Assembly (NCBI GenBank): GCA_963575745.1 | Contig: CAUYUJ010003636.1 | Coordinates: 184,001-248,000, forward strand | Direction of reading: 5' to 3' | Origin: Prorocentrum cordatum | Lineage: Eukaryota > Sar > Dinophyceae > Prorocentrales > Prorocentraceae | DNA length: 64,000 nucleotides | Shown: one piece after another, positions 19,226 through 28,850 of the stretch | Position numbering within the stretch: position 1 is the first letter of the stretch | Layout: each line of letters begins with the position of its first letter | The notes under the pieces: generated by a model | The model's input: only the letters and a program-made list of their open reading frames with translations | Told to the model about the DNA's origin: nothing | Databases searched by the model: none | Made by a program: the position numbers and the translations under genes

Positions 19226-19372
19226 TAAAATCCAACAAAAGCCAATAGAAATAAACTACTAAATACCGCGTAATACCCTTGCGCGCGCTACAAAATGGGC
19301 TGAACAACTTACAACTCTGAAACAGATAGGAAATTGTATGATGCAAGTAAGACCTGAGGAAAGGTGGGGGAG
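19226..19372. other. AT-rich insertion private to U1
   Basis: Compared with 46985-47020, U1 has about 40 extra bases (around AATCCAACAAAAGCC) and about 85 extra bases (around CAACTTACAACTCTG) either side of a shared CCGCGTAA piece. Their base composition is much lower in GC than the flanks. Confidence 0.6.
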
Positions 19373-19934
19373 AGAGGACGATCCGGCCCGGTTGCGCGGG
19401 TCGCCCGAGACAGCCGAGCGGTCATTGCTCGGGGCCTGCAAATTAGCCGTTGCGCTGACCCTGCACAGCGAAATCGCGATCGTCGGGCGACGCAGTGCCC
19501 GCTGCGAGCGCGCACCGCGGGCAAAAAAAACAAAAATACAAAAAAGCAACAAACAAAAAAAAAAAAAAAAAAATCTAACAGAAAGGCCCGCCCCCGCGCG
19601 GTTCCCGCCGAAAGCACCGCTCGCAATGGCAGGGTGCTCGCGTGGCATCCAGGCCACCATCGTGGGCCGCTTGCATTGCTGATCGGCGAAGGCGACCGCG
19701 TGCGCGGTGTGCATGGCACGCCCGCAGCGCGGAATATCCGACGGATTCTCGCCCGTTGTTGCGGAGCGATTGGCAGCCGAACGATCATTGCAACGCGTCA
19801 TGCGCGCCCGCGCCCCGACAGCAACCGCGCCCGATGGGCAGCGTGCCAACTGCGCAAAACCTATTTCCCATTGGCTTGACACGCTCTCGCTGCTGCTGCA
19901 TCTCAATTTTACATGCGTGCGTTGCTAAGTATTA
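19373..19934. other. No gene seen; A-rich run 19523-19573
   Basis: The stretch is conserved in all three units (27937-28382 and 47020-47493). In U1 only, an A-rich run including 19 consecutive A replaces the bases between GCGGGC and CCCGCC. No coding sequence is supported. Confidence 0.5.
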
Positions 19935-20112
19935 GTTGTGGTTTACGGGTGGTGTATGTGAACTCGGTGGTTTATGTGTGGTTTATGGGTGGTTTATGTG
20001 TGGTTTATGTGAACTCGGTGGTTTATGTGTGGTTTATGGGTGGTTTATGTGAACTCGGTGGTTTATGGGTGGCTTATGGGTGGTTTGTGTGTGGTTTATG
20101 GGTGGTGTATGG
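19935..20112 (+). repeat. TTTATGGGTGG minisatellite (U1)
   Basis: Repeats of GGTTTATGGGT / GGTTTATGTGT (10-11 bp) are interspersed with GTGAACTCGGTGGTTTATG. The same words occur singly beside the gag leader at 9892-9990. The G-rich strand is on the plus strand throughout. Confidence 0.85.
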
Positions 20113-20279
20113 GAACCTCCTGGCGCAGGCCCAATGCTTTTCGCAAGGGTTCTCTGGCTGGGTGCAAAGGAACCCTGGCCTCGCCAATTCTAATATTTCC
20201 CAACAAAGGAACCGCCCTGCCCGTGGATGCTGGCGCAAGGGAACTCCCCGCGGCGCCGTCGAAAGCGCAAACCACAGAG

Positions 20280-20325
20280 GTTCACATAAACCATTGAGAT
20301 TCACATAAACCACACATAAACCATT
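20280..20325 (-). repeat. Inverted copies of the TTTATG minisatellite
   Basis: TTCACATAAACC, CACATAAACCA and a further unit are the reverse complement of the array at 19935-20112. The two arms flank about 165 bp and could form a stem. It is retained in U3 (47841-47886) and degraded in U2 (28795-28850). Confidence 0.65.
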
Positions 20326-22560
20326 CGCGGAGCCCCCCATCAACCATGCATCGGCCATCGCGCGCACCACGGCATGATGTGCACAAGGCACGACGATGGC
20401 CTTGTCCCAGCAGTGGCTGCAGAGGCGCAAGATCGGCGCGACGGCAGGCGTCATGGGCGCCTGAAATACGGCGTGGGGCTTTCGCGGTGGCCAGTGCAGC
20501 TGCAGGTGGCGCGCGCCCCAGGTGGGCTGCTCGCCGCGCGCGCGTTGCGTGCCCGTGCGCATCCATGATGGAGAAATGTCGTAGCTGGCCTTCGCGCAGG
20601 AAAAACGAACCTGAGGTTGGCAGCGTTGGCTATGGGGCTAGCATGAGGGGACCGCAAGTTCAGCAGATATGGGGTCGGCCAGGCGGCCCGGCGCGCTCGA
20701 ATTGGGCCAGGCTGTGGCGCGCGCGCGTGGCGGGCCTTGCGCTGCTCGCTGGACATGCAGCGATGTTCGGGCCTGGAGAGTAATCTGGGCGCTTCGCGGT
20801 GGCCGCCTGGGTTCCGATGTTCACGTGGCCCCGTCTCATGTCTAGCGGTTTGGGCCAACGCGCGATGCGCTTGGCGGGCGTTGCGTTGTCCACGCCTGGA
20901 AAAGCCGCCATGCTGATATGAAGACTCGCATGCGCCTGGGGCGGTGGCCGATCGGGCTGCTAACGGCGCATTCGTCGCGCACTCGCCGATCGCGTGGTGT
21001 CGGTTTGATCAGCACGTGACGCGCGCGTGGCTGGCCTTGCGTTAGCACCAGTTGGTACGCAGCCACGTGGCCCGAGAAGCTAGAGTGAAGCCCATGCGCG
21101 GCCGATGTGGCTTCAACGTTCGGATGTGCCCATGGCGCGCTGTTTTGCTGGGTCAGGTCACGGCGCGCGAACATCGATGGATTTGCTTGGCCTACAGTTG
21201 AGCAGTGGCCATGGTGGCCATGAAGACAAAGTAACCCCGTGGGGCTGGCAAGTTTGATGCCGCAGTTATGGGCGCACGCATACGCGTGCCCCCCGCCCGC
21301 CCACTTCACGCGCGCACGCGCGCGCGCACCCTGCGCAGACCGAACCACTGACCACGTGCTTGGACCACCGCAACATGTGCGCGCACGTGGTTGGCCCTGG
21401 TGCAGCAGCGCCAGGGGGGCCGCCATGGTGACCTGGGGGAATGCAGCGGCCCCTAAGCGGTGGCCAGCGGCTGTCGACATGATCAGCGGCCCATGGCACG
21501 CCGTGCGCGGCGGGCGCGCGGTGGAGCCCGCGCCGCCCGCGCTGGGGAAGTCGCCGCGTTCATGTTGGGATCGGCATGGGCCCTTGCCGATGACCGCCTG
21601 GATTTCAAAGGTGGCGCGCGTCCATCGCGCATCATTCAGCTGGGTCGGCACGCGGGGCGCGCGCGTGGCGGGCGCCAGATGGTCCAAACCCGATGGTGTC
21701 CCATGGTGGTTTGGAAGTTGACGCGGGCCAGCAGCGCGGCGCGGGCGTGCGCGATGGGCATTGCGGTTGCCGCAAATATTTGGATGTCGCCACGTTGGTT
21801 TGTGAGCGGAAGTGAAGCCGAAACGGTGGCCGACTGGAACCAGAGTCAACGCCCGCCCGTCAGACCCCGTTCGGTTGGGCCAGCGCGCGGTGCGCGCGCG
21901 TGCGTGATGTGTTCAGGTCTACCATCGCCACACGCACATTCACATGTCGGCAAGGAAGTGTGCTATCTCCAGCGGGCCCAGTGAGCCGATTCCAAACTGC
22001 GTCTCGAAGTGGCATTGGCATTCGACCACCACGTGCCAAACATATGGGCGACGCCGCCACGCGCGCGCGCGTGGTGGGTGCCTTGCCCACAAGGACGCAC
22101 CACTGCTTGTTTGGAAACGAATGGGACCCCTTCGCGGTGGCCGCTTGCAGTTCGCACCGAACGCGCGCCCTAGTCTTGCCATTGGGTTGGGTCGGCGGAC
22201 TGCGCCGGCGGGGGCGGCGGCGAGTCCATTGCAGCCTTGCGGCGCTCAACGCCATCGGGCCCATGACGAATTACCGTGCACATTGCGTCGGGCAGTGCGC
22301 AATGCGCAGTGTAATGCGCTGCAGGCATGCCCTTGCCATGTCCAGCGCGGCGTGGCGTGCTGGACTGGGCGTCGGTGGAATGCCGCCAACTTTGGCTGGG
22401 AGGTCCGTGGGCCCAGCCCGTCGGGCTACGCTGTCGTATTCTGGGGAATACACGCACGCTTGCGCAGATTCGTGTTCGCCGATTTGCGCAAAACTATCGT
22501 GGCGATTGCGAGATGGCTCCGACACAAGTGTATGGTTGTAGCAAAGGGTTCTAGCGGCAC
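20326..22560. repeat. Continuation of the ~155-bp CG-core array (U1, right part)
   Basis: Cores continue near 20540, 20722, 20865, 21023, 21175, 21318, 21510, 21660, 21893 and 22065, with spacing mostly 145-190 bp and one longer step. Frequent companions are GGGCCAACGCGCGATGCG and GTGGCCGAT-like words. All long ORFs here are GC-driven and change frame between copies, so no gene is supported. Counterparts are 29077-30612 and 48094-49628. Confidence 0.55.
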
Positions 22561-22625
22561 GCACTATTTATATACATATATATGTATAAATATGTACATG
22601 TATATTCGAATTGACAGATCACAGG
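22561..22625. other. AT-rich palindromic island (U1)
   Basis: About 65 bp with ATACATATATATGTAT and ATATGTACATGTATAT lie in otherwise GC-rich DNA. It is kept in all units (31101-31160 and 50116-50175) with substitutions that preserve the AT content. Function unknown; an easily melted region is an inference. Confidence 0.6.
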
Positions 22626-23904
22626 CCATGCGCGGTTCCACCGCGCGTGTGCTCACGAGATACACGGCCCAGTTGGGCGGTGCGAGGTTCCCAACCGCGC
22701 AAAAAAACCTGCTATTCGCGAATGCCGTTCGTTCGCTTCGTGCGCGCGTGCTGTTTTTCGGTCTTATTGCCGCGGCTGCGACCACCGCTGGGTTTGAGCA
22801 TGTGCACCACCATTGTAGCACAGTGGCTGCGTACGCGTAAGCGCAATCATCACTGTGTCGTTCCGTAGCCGTGGTAGTCGCGGCAGGCTTGCTTGAGTTG
22901 GTCGCAGGTTTCGCGCACTGGCGCTCCTGACAGAGCACGAGCATGACAGCGCTTCATGAAGGCAATGCCCATAGCATGTTGAAGCAGCCTGCATTTTTGG
23001 GCGACACGGCACAGCACGGACCACATAGCCCAGCATCGCATATAATTTTATCGCACAGCATGCCACTTAGTTTTTGCTTGTTCGTTCGACGGTTGCATCA
23101 CGTATAACATCGCAGAAACCGTTGTATAACACTTGGGCGCTCACCATTACTAGTGCGACGTCGGTTGTATCAAGTAGCGTGTTGTGTTAGCACCTCGTAG
23201 GTTGCACCGCATAGCTTGCGCGTCAATCCGCAGATGTACGTTGCGCATGTGAACGCATCCTCTCATTGCTATTCCTCCTCTTCCTCGCCGTCCTCCCTCT
23301 TCCTCCCCCTCTTCCCCCCGTCCTCCACGTTCCCCCCTCTCCTTTTCCCTCCTCCCCACCCGCCCTTCTCTTCCTGTGGAGCTTTTCGGCGCCTTTCGGC
23401 GGATGTGGTGTGGCGATAACCATTATGTTGATGATGGTGGTGATGATGACGATGATGGTGATATGTTTAGCCTCTTCGCCTTGCCAATGGCATCTCCACT
23501 TAAAGTACTGATCAGCGGGCCAGCTGCTGGACTTAGACTGGGACAGACAAGCAAACTGGGTGCAGGCAAGCTCAGGTCAACACTTCGAAGTCATGATCGC
23601 TCTCTGCGTCCGCTGCCTCCTGGTTGCCCAACGTTGCTTGATCGCTGTCGTGTGCGAGCGCACTCTGGATGGTCCGACTAAGCTGGTGCAATTTGGTATT
23701 GAGCTTACACATGCGAATTCTGGACCGCTTCGACCTGGCCCTCTCAACCCCAAGCTTCATCGCGAGCTGCGCTACCTTCCGCTGGGCCGAAGGGCTGAGC
23801 TTACAGAACCCAGCAGGTGGCATCTTGCGGTCTGCTCTCGCGGAGGCGTCTACGTCGATTCACAAAAAACTGGCGCTTGAGCCAAGTTGCCTGAAGAATG
23901 GTTG
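22626..23904. other. No gene seen; pyrimidine tract 23265-23370
   Basis: Conserved among the three units but with no coding frame shared by all. A CCTCTTCC-rich tract at 23265-23370 and a GATGATGGTG run at 23428-23462 are the only notable features. The ORF at 23560-23880 has counterparts in the other units (32006-32410, 51021-51425: GPLNRKLHRELRHLPLGRRA), which is weak support for a short conserved frame. Confidence 0.4.
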
Positions 23905-24540
23905 CAATGCTGGCGCTGGCACGGTCATGTTGGCGCTGGCATTGTGGCGCTAAAGCGCAACCATATGTAGTATTGTTGGTGGTGTCATTGCTGGCGTTGG
24001 CATCGCTGACGCTTGCGGTGGAACGATGATGCTGGCGCTGGCACGGTAATGCTGTCGCTGGCACGGCAACGCTGGCGCTGGCACGGTAAACGTGTTGGAG
24101 TTGGTTTTCTTGGCGCTGTCGCTGGCACGGCATTGCTGGCGCTGGCACGGGAAACATGTTGGTGTTGGTTGTATTGTCGCTGTCGCTGGCACGGCAATGC
24201 TGGTGCTGGCACGGTGCACATGTTGGCGTTGGGTTTGCTGGCGTCGTCGTTGGCACGGCAATGTTGTCGCTGTCACGGGAATCTTGTTGATGCTGATTTT
24301 GTTGGCGTTGTCGTTGGCACGGCAATGTTGGCGCTGGCACGGTGCAACTGTTGTTGGATTTGTTGTTGCCGTCGCTGGCACGGCCATGTTTGCGTTGGCG
24401 CGGTAGACGTGTTGGCGTTGGTTTTGTTGTCGTTGTCGTTGGCACGGCAATGTTGGCGTTGGCACGGTGATGTTGATGTTGGCATTGTTGGCGCAAGCAC
24501 GGTACCCCCGTTACTTGAGTGGCACGGTGACGTTGGCGTC
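23905..24540. repeat. 63-bp higher-order minisatellite (U1)
   Basis: The basic word is CTGGCGCTGGCACGGYAATG. About six larger periods of 63-64 bp are seen from the recurrence of GTCGCTGGCACGGC at about 24117, 24181, 24244, 24309, 24373 and 24435. Because 63 is a multiple of three, several minus-strand frames stay open (PCQRQ and YRANAN-like peptides). Counterparts: 32418-33040 and 51430-52055. Confidence 0.8.
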
Positions 24541-24896
24541 GCCACTTGCGTTGCACGAACCCACAGGGAACAGCGAGGGGGAGAGAAGTGAAGTGAGACG
24601 CGAGGCGGGTTAGCAAACGGATCCCCACGTATCGGCCCCATGAGGGTGGTAACCTCATCGGGTGGCATGACCAGACGTCGGCACGAGGGCCCACGGGGAC
24701 GTTGATCCCACAGGGTCAACGATGGTGGGTCTCCAGGGTCGTACAGCAAAATGCCGAGACGGCCCTTGTGATGTTGATGATAACGTTGGATGTTGTTGAT
24801 GCTGGTGGTGATGATGATGGTGGAGACGCCGATGATAGTCGTCATGGCCCTGGTCATGCTGACGTAGGGTCTCGGTGCTGATGGGCACATCACTTT
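24541..24896. other. No gene seen; GATGATG/GTTGATG run
   Basis: A GTTGATGATAACGTTGGATG-type run at 24770-24840 is the only feature. Minus-strand ORFs through it are translated repeat. Confidence 0.4.
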
Positions 24897-25506
24897 TCAT
24901 GTTTTTTTCTTTTCAATGCATCGCGCAGAGGTTTTATCTAACATCCTCTGCTGCGTATGCGTCCACCTCTGCTGAGGTGGGCTTCCGGTGGCCCGCATTA
25001 TCAGCGGACTCAAACGCCAGGACAGCCATGCGCCCAAATAACTGCGCTGCGCGTGGGCCATGTCGCTCTGTGCCCACGCGAACAGATCGAAACAGCCTGC
25101 ACCTGCCATGGTTGACGTTGCAACAGTGCGCACGAACGCCAACTGCTTGCAGGCCAGATGGTAACGTGCGGGTCTCTCTCGTGGCCCGCTGGCCCGCGAT
25201 GAAATGCGCAATTGCCTCCGCGCCAGCAAGCCATCCATCTCCCACGGGCGCTGGAGGGGGAACTGCAGGGGCGAGCTCGTCAACCTGCTGGCCGTCATCG
25301 CCCGCGACGTCGTCGTCGCCAGCGATGTCGTCGCCGACGACGTCATCCTCGAGCGGGATGGGGCCCGTGGCGCCGTCATCGATGATACCGTCACGCGGTG
25401 CATCCACATCATCGCCTCCGGTCGCGTCATCAAGAATAGCTGGCGCACCAACTTTCAGTTTTTTTTGCAGGCACGTCAACAATTGCTGCAACATCATGCT
25501 CGTCAT
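24897..25506 (-). pseudogene. C-terminal part of the unrecognised large gene (U1)
   Basis: The frame 25506-24934 gives a Leu-rich start (MLQQLLTCLQKKLKV), a long Asp-rich stretch (PLEDDVVGDDIAGDDDVAGD), then HCCNVNHGRCRLFRSVRVGT with three Cys and two His in a possible metal-binding arrangement. It directly follows the 25522-26739 frame with a frame change at about 25510, the same place as in U3. Confidence 0.45.
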
Positions 25507-25521
25507 CTCCTTCCAAGGAGT

Positions 25522-26739
25522 TCAGAGTGGCAATGTGCCTGGCAGATTTCTCGCCTGGCGCTGCTTTGGATGGATCCTTGAGGAGCAACCGAAAAAACGA
25601 ATCGGGCTCAGATGATTTGAAAGCAGAGCTAGCAAGTAATGTTTCCTACCGACATGCATGTTACGAGAATCGCATGCCACAGCTAGGTCATACTTCCCAT
25701 ACGCAACAACTTGGGCACGCGAGTTCCACCCACGTGCCTCGAGATGGTCCAACAGAGACAAAGTGGGCCATTGCACTCTGGAGCCAGTAGGCGCGGCAAC
25801 CCGAGGCTCACATAAATCCAAGCAGCCTTCAATATCGCTTGGCACTGCCTGCCATTCCTTCAAGTTCTGTCTACGCTCAAACGACGCATCCATTAATTCA
25901 AAGAAATCGAACGTCCCTGGATCTTGGACAGGACAAGCGCGCACAACGTCGGACTCCAATGGATTGCCAACCCATCGCTCCAAAACTTGCACATGTATAA
26001 CGAAGGAGTCCGTGTCGCTGGCGTGCGTGTTTACAGCGTGCACAAGTTTTGCGCGGACCTTCAAGCTCAACACCTGCATGTGCACGCATGCGGGCTCGTC
26101 AACTTCATCGCCACCATGGCATTGGAACGAATAGTAACCGTACTGCGCAAGCAATTTGGGCAGATATTCTGCAAGCGAGCTCGCCTCTCCGACAGCAAAT
26201 CCTTCGACGTGCTTTTTCTTGGGACCCCGCCGTGGCGCACCACCGCCGCCGCCGCCGCCGCTACCTCCTCCTCCTCCTCCTCCTCCATCGTGTGGCTCAT
26301 CATCCTCTGGGCCGCCTGGCTCATCATGTTCTGCGTCACTCAGCACGCCGTCAACGTGTCCACCTGCTCTCGGCCCTGCACCGTCATCGCCGCCGCCTCC
26401 AGGGCCAGGCGCACTTGCGGGGGCTGCCATGCCATATCGCATGCAGCTCAAGTGCGTTGCCGTGTATGTTCTGGCAACAGCTCGAGATCGTTTCAGGCGA
26501 GATGGCGCCATGAGCGTAGAAGATGCCCTTGGCGGTTGCAGCGCTGACTTAGCGTTGGCCCAGTTCGTGTGGAGATTTACGTCTAAAGCGCTACAGAAAC
26601 CACGGATGTCCTCAATATTATTCTCGAGCCTGATGGAACTGGCGATCCAAGGAAAGGTGCCCCGCCGGCCGAGCTCGCAAGTGATGGTGCCTAGCCGCGG
26701 CGTGGGGGCCCTCGGCAGCAGTGTCATCCAAAGGTGCAA
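25522..26739 (-). pseudogene. Middle part of the unrecognised large gene (U1)
   Basis: 405 codons matching the second half of the 688-residue ORF in U3: RRGTFPWIASSIRLENNIED, MAAPASAPG, a Gly-rich linker, APRRGPKKKHVEGFAVGEAS, YGYYSFQCHGGDEVDEPACV, SFVIHVQVLERWVGNPLESD, VAAPTGSRVQWPTLSLLDHL, MHVGRKHYLLALLS. Changes relative to U3 mostly preserve the frame. Upstream pieces are frameshifted. Confidence 0.5.
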
Positions 26740-27535
26740 ATCGAATGGAACCGATTTCTGCCTCCAGCTGAGGGCTGATGTTATCCCCCCTCTCGTTTAT
26801 GATATCTACTGCAGCACGCAATGGCGACCCTGGTCTCATGATGGCCAGAGTCACGGAGTCATGGCAACATTGCGGATGTGCATTGAATAATTCAATGCAT
26901 CTTGATTTCATGCCAGGCGTATGCACCCCCCCCCCCCCCCAAGATGCAAGGTATATCGTTCACGAATTTGAGCTTCAAGGACCCGGGGGCGAGCGTGCTC
27001 CTCGCTCGGCCTTGGGCTTGCCGCAACAGCTGCTGGTCGGGGCCGAACCTGCCCTCCGTCCAAGCATTGGCCTCGTTCAGCCCAGCCCTCAACTTAGGCA
27101 TGCCGTATTCGAACGCAAAACCTAGCACGCAACCGGATCGAGTGCAAGTGATGGCCTCACCAGAATCCCACAGATGACGACGGCAGGGGCAGCGCCCTGC
27201 AAAACGTATTAGATCATTGAGCCACGAATTGAACCACATCATGACTTGACATTGGAAGGGGAACGATTGACAACTCATGCCCCAAGAACTATATCCAGAC
27301 GGGTTTTGTCACGAACATCCAGAAATGCAGCTCTGGTGATGCGGCCCCTGGCCGACCAAATGAAACCGTCCACGCAGGTCAGCGCATGGTGAAGTTTCTG
27401 CCGCCTCCACTCCGCAAAACTAGGCACATTCGGCACCGACCCCACAAGAGCAGCTAGACCATGCAGTCATTGTGCTCTCCAGTGCGTCTCTAAAGTGCGC
27501 CGTGCGCCCTGGGGCGCATAATCATTCGCATGCGC
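26618..27535 (-). pseudogene. Upstream pieces of the large gene, frameshifted (U1)
   Basis: The frame 26926-26618 (MHTPGMKSRCIELFNAHPQC) and the frame 27278-26892 (MMWFNSWLNDLIRFAG, CPCRRHLWDSGEAI, LRAGLNEANAWTEGRFGPDQ) are consecutive in U3 but separated here by a run of 15 C at 26926-26940. A second break lies near 27275, where U1 has lost one G. To the right the frame continues to about 27535 in a third phase. Confidence 0.5.
26926..26940. repeat. Homopolymer C15, U1 only
   Basis: Fifteen C stand where U2 has CCTCCCC and U3 has CCTCCCG. It disrupts the reading frame of the large gene. Confidence 0.7.
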
Positions 27536-27836
27536 GCGCGCGCGCGCCTAGTTTTCCATGTCCCACCTCCTACTCCTACTTCGTACTCCTACTTCCTACC
27601 TCCTGCCTCCAACCTCATCCCACCTCCCGCCTCCTGCTTCCTACTCCCCCCTCCCGCCTCCCACTGGCCTCGGAGATCCTTCATCCTACCAGCTTCGAGG
27701 TGCATGCCAGTTGCAGTCTGCGTCATATGCCACTCCTACCTCCCCCGCCGTGCGTCTCACCTCGTCTGTTATGTTCCCCTCCTGTCTCGTACTTCCTGCC
27801 TTCGGCCTCTCGCTGTTTGCCTCCGAGACTTCTGCC

Positions 27837-27936
27837 NNNNNNNNNNNNNNNNNNNNNNNNNNNNNNNNNNNNNNNNNNNNNNNNNNNNNNNNNNNNNNNN
27901 NNNNNNNNNNNNNNNNNNNNNNNNNNNNNNNNNNNN
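27837..27936. other. Assembly gap of exactly 100 N
   Basis: A run of 100 N is a conventional placeholder for unknown length. The left edge matches the position in U3 (55359) just before an 89-T homopolymer; the right edge matches U3 position 47050. If the array is regular, about 10.7 kb is missing here. Confidence 0.9.
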
Positions 27937-28382
27937 GGTCATTGCTCGGGCCTGCATATTAGCCGTTGCGCTGACACTGCGAAATCGCGATCGTCGGCGA
28001 CGCAGTGCCCGCTGCGAGTGCGCACCGCGGGCAGCCCGCCCCCGCGCGGTTCCCCCGAAATCCGTTCGGCAATGGCCAGGTGCTCGCGTTGGCTTCCAGG
28101 CCACCAGCGTGGCCGATGCATTGCTGATCGGCGAAGGCGACCGCGTGCGCGGTGTGCATGGCACGCCCGCGGCGCGGAATATCCGACGGATTCTCGCCCG
28201 TTGTTGCGGAGCGATTGGCGGCCGAACGATCATTGCAACGCGTCATGCGCGCCCGCGCCCCGACAACAACCGCGCCCGATGGGCAGCGTGCCAACCACGC
28301 AAAACCTATTTGCCATTGGTTTGACACGCTCTCGCTGCTGCTGCATCTCAATTTTACATGCGTGCGTTGCTAAGTGATTTAG

Positions 28383-28628
28383 TTGTGGTTCACGGGTGGT
28401 GTATGTGAACTCGGTGGTTTATGTGTGGTTTATGTGTGGTTTATGGTTGGTTTATGTGTGGTTTATGTGAACTCGGTGGTTTATGTGTGGTTTATGGGTG
28501 GTTTATGTGTGGTTTATGGGTGGTTTATGTGAACTCGGTGGTTTATGGGTGGTTTATGGGTGGTTTATGTGTGGTTTATGGGTGGTTTATGGGTGGTTTA
28601 TGGGTGGTTTATGGGTGGTTTATGGGAA
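28383..28628 (+). repeat. TTTATGGGTGG minisatellite (U2)
   Basis: The same array as 19935-20112 but longer, ending in five or more regular GGTTTATGGGT units. Its right-hand inverted partner is degraded at 28795-28850 and replaced by AT-rich sequence. Confidence 0.85.
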
Positions 28629-28850
28629 CCCCCTGGCGCAGGCCCATTGCTTTTCGCGAGGGTTCTCTGGCTGGGTGCAAAGGAACCCTGGCCTCGCCAA
28701 ATTAACATTAGTTTTCCAACAAAGGAACCGCCCTGCCCGTGGACGCTGGCGCAAGGGAACTCCCCGCGGCGCTCGAAAGCGCAATACCAACAGAGTTCGC
28801 ATAACCAAATTTTGAGGTCCTATATATTAAACACACAATAATAAATCGCG

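Larger units (their letters stand above)
9397..27836. repeat. Tandem unit U1 (cut by gap)
   Basis: This block reappears in the same orientation as U3 (37162 onward). The half up to 19225 is nearly identical to 37162-46984. From about 20.3 kb divergence rises to several percent. U1 ends at the 100-N gap, at the point matching 55359 in U3. Private features: an AT-rich insertion at 19226-19372, an A-rich run at 19523-19573 and a C run at 26926-26940. Confidence 0.85.

Noticed and set aside
16455-22075. CRISPR array with long spacers
   Set aside because: Cores are degenerate and self-complementary CG runs, spacing varies from 130 to 190, and no cas genes are present.
23905-24540. CRISPR-like alternation of repeats and spacers
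   Set aside because: Units abut with no unique spacers, and the context is eukaryotic; it is an ordinary minisatellite.
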